Below are positions 1 to 5,350 of a stretch of DNA of 5,350 bases, piece by piece. The number at the start of each line of letters is the position of its first letter. The stretch's first letter is position 1. A program made the translations under genes and the position numbers. Under the pieces are notes generated by a model. It had not been told where the DNA came from, did no database searches, and saw only the letters and a program-made list of their open reading frames with translations. This stretch comes from Desulfobacterales bacterium (GTDB lineage: Bacteria; Desulfobacterota; Desulfobacteria; Desulfobacterales; JAUCGF01), in assembly GCA_029940345.1 (NCBI GenBank), contig JAOZRC010000413.1:1-5350 (forward strand), in the 5' to 3' direction.

Positions 1-18
1 ATGTTGTTAGCCAAAATA

Positions 19-783
19 TTAACGTCGTTTGCCAGCCTTCCATTCCATTTCCCAAAGTTTGGCATACACATAAAAACTGTAAATCGCGAAATGCACGGAA
101 AGAAAAAAACCACGAAAACCGGCAGTAAAACCCTTTTTCCAAAAAAAATAATAGAAAAATGCGGTTGGCGGACGAAACAAAAATCGCCACCAACTGAAAC
201 GGCGCCCCTGTTTTACAAATTCATCCGCTTGATAAGAAGTGTAACGGTCTAAATAGCCGATCTGCTTCGACAGTGAGGGCGTTCCATGATGGATGAAAGC
301 ATGTTTAAATGTTTTTACCTGGCCGGGTACAATAATATCCGCATGAACTTCTTTGTCCTCATAACGCGCCCTATCTTTACGAAAAAGCCGGGTGACATAA
401 TCCGGCCATAAGCCTAATTCCGTGAGCCATTTTCCAAGAATCATATTCTTGCGCCGCATACGGCAGGCATTCACATCAGAGGGTGAATCAGATAAAAAAT
501 TTATTATCTCTTCCATTAAGCCATCTTCCAATTGTTCATCCGTATCAATCAGCAGCACCCAATCATGGCGGCATTGAGGAATCGCCCAATTTTTTTGCAT
601 AGCGGAGTTGATATACTCATGTTGGATGATGCGCGCCCCGTACGCTCTGGCAATCTCCAAAGTACGATCCGTGCTGTAGGAATCACATACTAAAATTTCA
701 TCCGCCCATTTCACCGACTCCAGACAAGCACGAATTATGGTTTCATTATTGTACGTTGGTATTAAAACGGTAAGCCTTTCCAT
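19..783 (-). CDS. Family 2 glycosyltransferase, WaaE/KdtX-like
   Basis: The 254-residue product is an inverting GT-A fold glycosyltransferase (GT2) resembling the WaaE/KdtX group, which adds a hexose (glucose in the known LPS-core enzymes) to the core or a repeat unit at the cytoplasmic side of the inner membrane. It opens with MERLTVLIPTYNNE. The nucleotide-binding element is DSYSTDRT at 34-41, and the metal-binding DxD equivalent is IDTDE at 79-83 with D80 and D82. RLFRK at 132-136 and EVHADI at 145-150 match conserved acceptor-side positions of the group. The tail (196-245) is aromatic and basic (RFSWWRFLFRPP, then FFYYFFWKK) and probably anchors the enzyme on the membrane. I choose ATG 783: the frame extends to a TTG at 801, but that TTG lacks an SD, whereas GAAGAG lies 10 bases before the ATG and family members start at this point. 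The gene follows the polymerase/ligase stop by 21 bases and ends 18 bases from the window edge. Family secure; the sugar transferred is inference. Confidence 0.92.
   Translation of the reverse strand: MERLTVLIPTYNNETIIRACLESVKWADEILVCDSYSTDRTLEIARAYGARIIQHEYINSAMQKNWAIPQCRHDWVLLIDTDEQLEDGLMEEIINFLSDSPSDVNACRMRRKNMILGKWLTELGLWPDYVTRLFRKDRARYEDKEVHADIIVPGQVKTFKHAFIHHGTPSLSKQIGYLDRYTSYQADEFVKQGRRFSWWRFLFRPPTAFFYYFFWKKGFTAGFRGFFLSVHFAIYSFYVYAKLWEMEWKAGKRR
141..148 (-). repeat. T8 homopolymer in the last glycosyltransferase gene
   Basis: Eight T residues on the coding strand span codons Y212-F213-F214 in the aromatic membrane-associated tail. A frame change here would alter only the last 40 or so residues and leave the catalytic domain intact. 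Confidence 0.45.
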
Positions 784-793
784 ATTCAATTCA

Positions 794-799
794 CTCTTC
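794..799 (-). promoter_or_regulatory. Weak ribosome binding site of the last glycosyltransferase
   Basis: GAAGAG on the minus strand lies 10 bases before ATG 783, in the short gap after the polymerase/ligase stop. It supports ATG 783 over TTG 801, which it overlaps or follows and therefore could not serve. Confidence 0.45.
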
Positions 800-804
800 A
801 AATA

Positions 805-2190
805 TCAAACCGCTTGTTCCGGTTGGTTCAAAAAAGCAGGCAAACATTCAGCCGCCGCCAATAAAAACCATAACGGTATAATTAAGAAAGCAAGAACAAC
901 CATCGCCTGTGTAAACAAGTGAAACAGACCGGCACACAATCCGGCAAGCAATCCGTAAGCATATTCCTTATTTTTTAAATTGTTAATGGTCGGATCGCGT
1001 GTTGAAGTATATAGACAACGCATACAATTCAAATACCATGCCAAAAACAGCATCATCGCCGGTATGCCAAGATTTGCGCCTATTTGTAGAATATCACTAT
1101 GCACCCAACCACTGCCGCCCCAACCATATCCGAAGAAAGGGCGTTGTTGAATTAACTGAATCGCATCAGTCGCGCGCGAGCGTCGTTTCAGTGCGCTTGT
1201 ATCGTAATAATTTTCCGTGTCATAAGCGGAATTAAGCGTATTAAAAAATGAATCTGGCAAAAGCCATGTTACCGCAATATAGCTCGCTGCAATCACTGAT
1301 ACAATCAGTTTTTTGCGCTTTTGACTTAGCAGGGAATAGAAAGCCACAGATAAGATTGCCGCCGACCAGCTTCCCCGACTTCCTGTGATGTAAATGCCTA
1401 TAACGCATAGTATCGCACCCGTTAATAGAATATACTTGTAGAGTCTATCCTTCTCAGTAACTGCACCACTGATGAAAAGTGGCAAGACCATTGATAAATA
1501 AATACTGACCATAGGCCCCACTCCCCAAAAAGTGAACGTCGCGCGCCTAAATCTATAAGTAGACATCACATACGCCTGTTCCTGGAAGTAATCATCAATG
1601 AGAATTCCCCTTAAATAGGGAACATAATATTCAACGATACCCAGCAGGCATATCGAAGAAGTGATAATAGATATAATAATCAGCACATCCCGCCATTGAT
1701 TAATATTCGTAACCAAAGTACGGGTGACGTAAAAAACCGGTATGATCACTAAAAAAAGCTTAAATTCTGATAGAGCGACACTCCAAGGGATCCATCGTTC
1801 TAAACTTATCAATAGTCCCATACATCCGATAGCAACCCCCACTATTATTTTGAAAGGAAAAGATTTAGGAATTTGTGCATTCAACAGTGAAAAAAACAAA
1901 AACCAAATCAAAAGTTCGGATGGATGTATTTTCAAATGAGGGGTCAGATAAATATGCCGAAAACCGATAGAAAAAGTGACCAACCAAAGGATAAAGCCCT
2001 TTTGCAGCGTTACTGTGATTGAATTACATAATTGATATAAGAATAAAAACAATGCTGCGACAATAAATAGCTTAAGTTGAAATTTAAACATTTCTTCCCA
2101 TACCAACAAAAAGGTACCCAGACTAAATCCGATAAGAAGAACGATAATGCCGATGTAATCTCTCTTGTTAGGTGTATTTAGTGTATTCAT
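805..2190 (-). CDS. Wzy/WaaL-family O-antigen polymerase or ligase
   Basis: This 461-residue integral membrane protein belongs to the Wzy_C/O-antigen ligase superfamily, which uses undecaprenyl-pyrophosphate-linked glycans on the periplasmic face either to lengthen a chain (Wzy) or to transfer it to lipid A-core or another acceptor (WaaL, PglL-like). About 12 hydrophobic segments are visible, among them 11-30, 39-57, 92-106, 112-130, 141-157, 167-189, 220-243, 252-269, 275-290, 295-312, 367-390 and 410-446. The family motif TGSRGSW lies at 269-275. The main periplasmic loop (about 311-366) is rich in Arg (R336, R337, R339, R350) and ends with PFFGYGWGGSG at 351-361 and VHSDILQIGANLG at 363-375, where H364 is the residue expected to be essential. 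The ATG shares one base with the upstream TAA (TAATG) and has no clear SD of its own, so translation is likely coupled to the beta-helix gene. The gene is fairly rich in A+T over its 5' part, as is common for wzy genes. Superfamily is secure; polymerase versus ligase cannot be decided here. Confidence 0.9.
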   Translation of the reverse strand: MNTLNTPNKRDYIGIIVLLIGFSLGTFLLVWEEMFKFQLKLFIVAALFLFLYQLCNSITVTLQKGFILWLVTFSIGFRHIYLTPHLKIHPSELLIWFLFFSLLNAQIPKSFPFKIIVGVAIGCMGLLISLERWIPWSVALSEFKLFLVIIPVFYVTRTLVTNINQWRDVLIIISIITSSICLLGIVEYYVPYLRGILIDDYFQEQAYVMSTYRFRRATFTFWGVGPMVSIYLSMVLPLFISGAVTEKDRLYKYILLTGAILCVIGIYITGSRGSWSAAILSVAFYSLLSQKRKKLIVSVIAASYIAVTWLLPDSFFNTLNSAYDTENYYDTSALKRRSRATDAIQLIQQRPFFGYGWGGSGWVHSDILQIGANLGIPAMMLFLAWYLNCMRCLYTSTRDPTINNLKNKEYAYGLLAGLCAGLFHLFTQAMVVLAFLIIPLWFLLAAAECLPAFLNQPEQAV

Positions 2191-2192
2191 TA
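2188..2192 (-). other. TAATG stop-start overlap
   Basis: The TAA ending the beta-helix gene (2192-2190) shares its last A with the ATG of the polymerase/ligase gene (2190-2188). The preceding 20 bases contain no purine-rich SD, so the membrane protein probably depends on ribosomes finishing the beta-helix gene. Confidence 0.85.
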
Positions 2193-3572
2193 TTTTGTTA
2201 CGCGACCGTAACGGTCAAAATCACGTAATCCGGCCCCTCTGAAAAGTTTCCAAAACGCTTTGATATCGGATGGACACGAGGCGTCTGGCCCGATATTCAC
2301 TGGCTTAGATGGTTTATTAAACCATGCCCGTCCGGATTGTTTTAGCGGGCTTGCATCCGGAATGGTTATTTTTAATCTTGCAAATGCCGGCTCAATGCGC
2401 GTATCGGCATAAATTGATTCTATTGAACGGGCAAAGGCTTGTTTCAATATCTGAACGGTGTCATCAATATCCGGAGCAGATATTCCAAGTTGCTGTTCGA
2501 CCGAATCATGCGCCAGGATGATCGGCGCTTTTCCGTGCGGATCGACACCTAAAAAAGCATTGTTTGCAACGATGCCGCTATTGTGAAAAGATAGGCTAAG
2601 AATGCCTGCATCCGGTCCAAGAATATTGTTAATAAAAATAATTTTTTCACCTGGCAACCACACCCCAAAAGGTCCCTCACGCCCCTTTTGTCCGGTTAAC
2701 CGCCAAAATAAATTATTGGCTGCCAAATGGTCAGAGCCATCCAATACCAAACCCCAATAGTGTCCTGTAATAAAATTGCGTGTGACGATGTTAGAATGGG
2801 TTTTATGCCACCCATGAATGGCATAGCCCTCACCGCCAATAAAAATATTATTGTCTACAATAGCATGTTGAGCCATCTTGCCTTTGTGAGTGCCTCCTGA
2901 CAGGTAAATACCATGTAGAAAACGGCTTTTTCCATTGAGTACAAAGCGGTTGCCCTGATAAAGGGTGTACTCTGCGGAACCTTGACTGATTCCTGCACGA
3001 TACCCCCAAATAGTGCAATTGATAATTTGTATTCCGCTTGAAATCGGAGAACCGCCTGTAAAGATGCCCGTTGACTTTTGAGCTGCTTTGTTTGAATTTT
3101 TTTTTCCTGTTTGATGCAAATTGGTATTACGGCGTCCGCCCATCCACAAACCATCAAGCAGCACATAGTCTTGTAAATAAATCGGAGGTGGAGAATCGGC
3201 CGGTGCTGTGATAATTGCGCGTGCTTTAGGAGCCGCTTTAAAAACGGTCATCCGTGAAGCGCTTTTACCTGCCGGACCAAATCTGATCTCCGGAATGCGA
3301 TAGATGCCATCGGCAATGATAACCGTGTCACCCGCATTTATCTGCTTTATGGCATGGTCGATCGTCAGCCAGGGGTGCCCTGATGTTCCTGTCTCTTTAT
3401 CATTACCGGCTTTGCCATCTACATAGAAAATCTTGCATGTTGATTGCATGGCAGGCTTGGGAGTTAAGTGTTTTTTTTGTTCTGTGATTGTATCGGCCAG
3501 ACTATTATAGCTTATAACAATTAGAGTGATTAAAAAAAACACCATGTACATTGGAACTCTTTTTGAAATCAT
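2190..3572 (-). CDS. Secreted right-handed beta-helix protein, putative polysaccharide lyase/epimerase
   Basis: This 460-residue protein probably works outside the cytoplasm on a polysaccharide; the exact reaction is not known. A Sec signal peptide is visible: K4/R5, a hydrophobic core at 8-22 and likely cleavage after SLA (24-26). Next comes a DUF1565-like N-cap, FYVDGKAGND at 49-58, GTSGHPWLTIDHAI at 62-75 and AGDTVIIADGIYR at 80-92. Irregular beta-helix coils follow, with turn asparagines, at about 130-345 (INC 184-186, GNRF 207-210, DNNIF 240-244, TRNFI 264-268, ANNLF 285-289, INNIL 314-318, ANNAF 336-340). The segment DASPLKQSGRAW at 406-417 followed by NIGPDA at 426-431 resembles the closing element of such proteins. 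The N-cap also recalls chondroitinase B and alginate lyases of family PL6 (IADGxY, then GKS), but many beta-helix proteins share this and I cannot place a catalytic Lys/Arg pair. A strong SD (AAGGTG, 7 bases away) supports ATG 3572. It overlaps both neighbours by 4 bases and 1 base. Lyase, C5-epimerase or non-catalytic glycan binder are all possible. Confidence 0.85.
   Translation of the reverse strand: MISKRVPMYMVFFLITLIVISYNSLADTITEQKKHLTPKPAMQSTCKIFYVDGKAGNDKETGTSGHPWLTIDHAIKQINAGDTVIIADGIYRIPEIRFGPAGKSASRMTVFKAAPKARAIITAPADSPPPIYLQDYVLLDGLWMGGRRNTNLHQTGKKNSNKAAQKSTGIFTGGSPISSGIQIINCTIWGYRAGISQGSAEYTLYQGNRFVLNGKSRFLHGIYLSGGTHKGKMAQHAIVDNNIFIGGEGYAIHGWHKTHSNIVTRNFITGHYWGLVLDGSDHLAANNLFWRLTGQKGREGPFGVWLPGEKIIFINNILGPDAGILSLSFHNSGIVANNAFLGVDPHGKAPIILAHDSVEQQLGISAPDIDDTVQILKQAFARSIESIYADTRIEPAFARLKITIPDASPLKQSGRAWFNKPSKPVNIGPDASCPSDIKAFWKLFRGAGLRDFDRYGRVTK
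3097..3105 (-). repeat. A9 homopolymer in the beta-helix gene
   Basis: Nine A residues on the coding strand span codons G156-K157-K158-N159. Loss of one A would move reading into a frame that stays open to a stop at 2855-2857, producing a protein that keeps the signal peptide and N-cap but loses the remaining coils. Poly-A runs of this size are known slippage sites for polymerases; whether this one varies is not known. Confidence 0.6.
3471..3478 (-). repeat. A8 homopolymer in the beta-helix gene
   Basis: Eight A residues on the coding strand span codons Q32-K33-K34, just after the predicted signal-peptide cleavage site. A one-base change here would remove nearly all of the mature protein. 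Confidence 0.55.
3532..3539 (-). repeat. T8 homopolymer in the signal-peptide region
   Basis: Eight T residues on the coding strand span codons F12-F13-L14 in the hydrophobic core of the signal peptide. It is the third run of at least 8 bases in this one gene; the amino acids it encodes are expected there, so it may simply reflect A+T-rich codon choice. Confidence 0.5.
3569..3572 (-). other. ATGA stop-start overlap
   Basis: The ATG of the beta-helix gene (3572-3570) and the TGA of the acyltransferase gene (3571-3569) overlap as ATGA. Such overlaps usually allow terminating ribosomes to restart, so the two proteins are likely made from one message. The good SD just upstream also allows independent initiation. 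Confidence 0.9.
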
Positions 3573-4141
3573 GTCAATTCACCTTTATCCAATCTTCTTA
3601 GTATTTTGGCAGGCACACCTGTAACAATTGTTAATGCCGGCACATTTTTTGACACCACCGCGCCTGCACCTACAACCGCACATTCACCAATTTCAACACC
3701 TGGCAATATCATTACGCCGGCACCAATATATGCGCCTCGTCGAATCATCACAGGGGCTTGACTCGGGGGGAAAATATTTTCTTTGAGAGGGCTTGCGCCT
3801 ACGTCCGTATGGGTCAGAATGGCAACTTGGTGCGAAATGGTCACCTGATCTTCAATGATTATTTTATCCTGAATATCTAAAAAAAGTTCACGGCCTAAAA
3901 AGCAATCACAGCCTACTGTAAGATTATGATAGAATGGTGTCGGTTTCAGAGCCGCATTATGAATCGTCACGGGAGCCTTAAAACGTACATATTGACCGAT
4001 ACTAGCCCCGTACCGGCGCAATGTGGATGCAATTAGCTGGGTCGGCATTATCTTCAGTATGAGGTTTATTCCTTCAGCCTGATAAATTGCAGCAGCGGTT
4101 TTTAGAATTATTCTATATATAAAGAGGAATAAGTGATGCAA
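3569..4141 (-). CDS. Hexapeptide-repeat O-acetyltransferase (WcaF/LacA-like)
   Basis: The 190-residue product is a left-handed parallel beta-helix acyltransferase that most likely transfers acetyl from acetyl-CoA to a sugar hydroxyl of the polysaccharide. Hexapeptide-type turns run from about 46 to 165: ASIGQYV at 46-52, VGCDCFLG at 76-83, IEDQVTISHQVAIL at 96-109, RGAYIGAGVMILPGVEIGE at 135-153 and AVVGAGAVVSKNVP at 155-168, followed by the usual closing VTGVPAKILR at 173-182. H111 in the THTD segment lines up with the catalytic His of LacA-type enzymes. The helix core carries the loop 112-130 typical of the WcaF/NodL/LacA branch. The start is a TTG: an in-frame TGA at 4171-4169 closes the frame upstream, no ATG or GTG lies between, and the next Met is residue 32. 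An AGGGAG site precedes the TTG by 12 bases, which is long. The hydrophobic first 30 residues could lie along the membrane. Its TGA overlaps the next ATG (ATGA). The acceptor sugar is unknown, and a serine- or sugar-amine-acetylating relative cannot be ruled out. Confidence 0.9.
   Translation of the reverse strand: MHHLFLFIYRIILKTAAAIYQAEGINLILKIMPTQLIASTLRRYGASIGQYVRFKAPVTIHNAALKPTPFYHNLTVGCDCFLGRELFLDIQDKIIIEDQVTISHQVAILTHTDVGASPLKENIFPPSQAPVMIRRGAYIGAGVMILPGVEIGECAVVGAGAVVSKNVPALTIVTGVPAKILRRLDKGELT
3580..3585 (-). promoter_or_regulatory. Ribosome binding site of the beta-helix gene
   Basis: On the minus strand AAGGTG lies 7 bases before ATG 3572, inside the last codons of the acyltransferase gene. 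It is the best Shine-Dalgarno match in the window. It fixes this ATG as the start rather than the Met codons at residues 8 or 10, which would remove the positive N-terminus of the signal peptide. Confidence 0.75.
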
Positions 4142-4197
4142 AGTGGATGATGTCTCCCTGTAAAAGCTTCAGTTAAGGTAAACAAAATTGTTTTTTG
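4142..4197 (-). other. Intergenic gap without a clear signal
   Basis: This 56-base A+T-rich gap separates the first glycosyltransferase from the acyltransferase. Apart from the AGGGAG site it holds a weak all-A/T-type inverted repeat at its upstream end (7-base arms AACAAAA and TTTTGTT at 4181-4187 and 4193-4199) with no GC stem and no following U-run in the transcribed direction. I see no convincing -35/-10 pair, so read-through transcription of the whole block is the simplest reading. Confidence 0.5.
4154..4159 (-). promoter_or_regulatory. Probable ribosome binding site before a TTG start
   Basis: AGGGAG on the minus strand stands 12 bases before TTG 4141. The motif is good but the spacing is long. 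No other start codon in this frame lies between it and the TTG, so it is the main support for a TTG start of the acyltransferase. Confidence 0.5.
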
Positions 4198-5349
4198 TTA
4201 TTCTTTACAGTTTTGATATAATTCCAAATATCGGTCAACCATTTTCTCCCAAGTAAATTCCGCAGCTCGTAAACGATTTTGAACAGCTAAAGATTTCATT
4301 TTATCGCGTTGCTGAAACCATGTTTGCAAGCCCTTTGAAATTCCTTTTGCTGTCGGTTCCACGAGTTGATTCGCCGAACCTTGTACAAATTCAGGCAATC
4401 CACCGACCCGCGTGGCCAACACTGGTTTTCCTGCTGCCAAAGCCTCCAGAGCGGCAATACCGAAAGGCTCGCGGCGTGAAGATAGTACAGCCAGTTGACA
4501 TCCGTTTAACAGCCTGACTACTTCCTCTGGTGTTGCGCGTCCAAACAAATGTACTCGCTTTTCTAATCCGAACTGTACTATTTGTAATTGGAGATTATGC
4601 TTTTCCTCGCCTTCACCTGCCAGAATCAAATCCGGTTCCATAGAGTGTTTTACTGCTTTTGCAAAAGCAGTAAGCAGCATATCAAATCCCTTATGAGGAG
4701 TCAGTCTGCCAAAAGCAAATATATAGGGGCGGAGATGCGAATATTCTTTTTTATCACTAAACCGTTCAGGATCAATTCCATTATGTATCACATGACCCTT
4801 GGCAGTAACGGCAGGTTCTATTTCGCCTGCCTTGTCAAGCAGAAACCTGGAACAAGCAGTCACAGCATCACACTTCTGCAACATAACTTTTAAATCATCT
4901 GATTTATTTAAATAAATACTTTCCTGTTCAAATCTGCGCAATACTTCATGACCATGCAGGGAAATAACCAGCCTGAATTTGAATTGCCGCCTCAGGTAAA
5001 GTATAAAAGGAATCTGATGATCAGGAAAATGAAGATTAACAACATCAGGTCTAAATTTTTTAAGCAATCTTCTAAGTTTATAAAGCGTAAAAGGGAAAAA
5101 ATATAGTGAAGCAGCAAAAATATCAACCCTTCTGCGCTTTAAATCATTTAATTTTGGTCTGATAAAAAGCCATCTTTTAATATTAATACCATCAATTACT
5201 TCTTGGGATTGCAGATAACGCGGATAACGATTTGACACAACCTGCACTATATGCTCTTTTTCTTTTAAATACAAAGCCAGATTATGAGTTACACTTTCAA
5301 CTCCTCCAAGCTGAGGAAGATAAGAGTTGGAAATGAGAAGAATACGCAT
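4198..5349 (-). CDS. GT-B family 4 glycosyltransferase
   Basis: This 383-residue protein is a retaining glycosyltransferase of the GT4 type, which moves a sugar from a nucleotide donor to a lipid-linked or growing glycan at the cytoplasmic face of the inner membrane. The N-terminal acceptor domain (about 1-185) opens with MRILLIS and the GGVE glycine loop at 15-18, and has NLHFPDH at 105-111 and SLHGHE at 130-135. The C-terminal donor domain (about 187-375) has VIHNGID at 187-193, GRLTPHKGFD at 214-223 with K220 and R215 placed to contact the donor phosphates, and the EX7E motif with E294 and E302 inside EPFGIAALEALAAGKPV. Length is normal for the family and the gene looks intact. The ATG sits one base from the window edge, but the start fits because GT4 proteins usually begin this way. 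It lies 56 bases upstream of the acyltransferase and is the first gene seen of the block. The 5' half is clearly richer in A+T than the 3' half. Family is secure; donor and acceptor sugars cannot be read from sequence. Confidence 0.93.
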   Translation of the reverse strand: MRILLISNSYLPQLGGVESVTHNLALYLKEKEHIVQVVSNRYPRYLQSQEVIDGINIKRWLFIRPKLNDLKRRRVDIFAASLYFFPFTLYKLRRLLKKFRPDVVNLHFPDHQIPFILYLRRQFKFRLVISLHGHEVLRRFEQESIYLNKSDDLKVMLQKCDAVTACSRFLLDKAGEIEPAVTAKGHVIHNGIDPERFSDKKEYSHLRPYIFAFGRLTPHKGFDMLLTAFAKAVKHSMEPDLILAGEGEEKHNLQLQIVQFGLEKRVHLFGRATPEEVVRLLNGCQLAVLSSRREPFGIAALEALAAGKPVLATRVGGLPEFVQGSANQLVEPTAKGISKGLQTWFQQRDKMKSLAVQNRLRAAEFTWEKMVDRYLELYQNCKE

Positions 5350-5350
5350 T

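Noticed and set aside
1..252. Plus-strand open frame starting at base 1
   Set aside because: It is antisense to the C-terminal part of the family 2 glycosyltransferase; its Lys/Thr-rich sequence is what the reverse complement of Phe/Trp/Arg-rich codons gives.
784..801. TTG at 801 as the start of the last glycosyltransferase
   Set aside because: There is no SD before it, it leaves only 3 bases after the preceding stop, and the six extra residues are not expected before the conserved opening strand; ATG 783 fits better.
999..1235. Plus-strand open frame of 78 codons
   Set aside because: It is antisense to the conserved periplasmic loop of the polymerase/ligase, has no SD or recognisable motif, and the minus-strand reading carries the family signatures.
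2855..3166. Minus-strand open frame of 103 codons in an alternative frame of the beta-helix gene
   Set aside because: It looks like a shadow: Met/Cys/Gln-rich with no domain and no clear SD. It matters only as the frame that would be entered after loss of one A at the A9 tract.
3622..3633. Perfect 12-base palindrome TAACAATTGTTA, considered as an operator
   Set aside because: It lies deep inside the acyltransferase coding region, where it encodes the expected LTIV residues near the conserved C-terminal motif, and has no neighbouring promoter.
4181..4199. Inverted repeat AACAAAA / TTTTGTT at the end of the first glycosyltransferase gene, considered as a terminator
   Set aside because: The arms have a single G:C pair each, the loop is short, and no U-run follows in the minus-strand direction. 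It is likely chance in A+T-rich sequence.
4588..4893. Plus-strand open frame of 101 codons
   Set aside because: It is antisense to the donor and linker region of the family 4 glycosyltransferase and shows no protein-like motif.

Overview
The window is one uninterrupted block of five genes, all on the minus strand, so transcription runs from high to low coordinates. It reads as the inside of a Gram-negative surface or exopolysaccharide biosynthesis cluster. In transcription order it holds a GT-B fold family 4 glycosyltransferase (4198-5349), a left-handed beta-helix (hexapeptide) O-acyltransferase (3569-4141), a secreted right-handed parallel beta-helix protein (2190-3572), a multi-spanning Wzy/O-antigen-ligase family membrane protein (805-2190) and a WaaE/KdtX-like family 2 glycosyltransferase (19-783). 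Moderate GC (about 30-57 % by 60-base line), Shine-Dalgarno-like sites and this gene mix suggest a proteobacterium or another Gram-negative. I cannot name the genus.

Layout: the gene order is very compact. Acyltransferase and beta-helix genes overlap by ATGA, and beta-helix and polymerase/ligase genes share one base (TAATG). The last glycosyltransferase begins 21 bases after the polymerase/ligase stop. The only real gap is 56 bases (4142-4197) between the first glycosyltransferase and the acyltransferase, and I see no convincing promoter or terminator in it. The 18 bases left of the last gene and the single base at the right edge carry nothing I can identify. There are no RNA genes, mobile elements, CRISPR arrays or attachment sites, and the plus strand holds only antisense shadow frames.

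Inferred teamwork: the two glycosyltransferases add sugars to a lipid-linked repeat unit or core on the cytoplasmic face, and the acyltransferase decorates a sugar. The Wzy/WaaL-type protein polymerises or ligates the glycan on the periplasmic face. The exported beta-helix protein probably binds, cleaves or epimerises the finished polymer in the periplasm or outside. The initiating phosphoglycosyltransferase, flippase, chain-length regulator and sugar-nucleotide genes are not in the window and presumably flank it.

I found no clear case for a wholly new system. The least explained element is the beta-helix protein: it has a signal peptide, no assignable catalytic residues, tight translational linkage to the polymerase/ligase and three homopolymer tracts of 8-9 bases in its gene.
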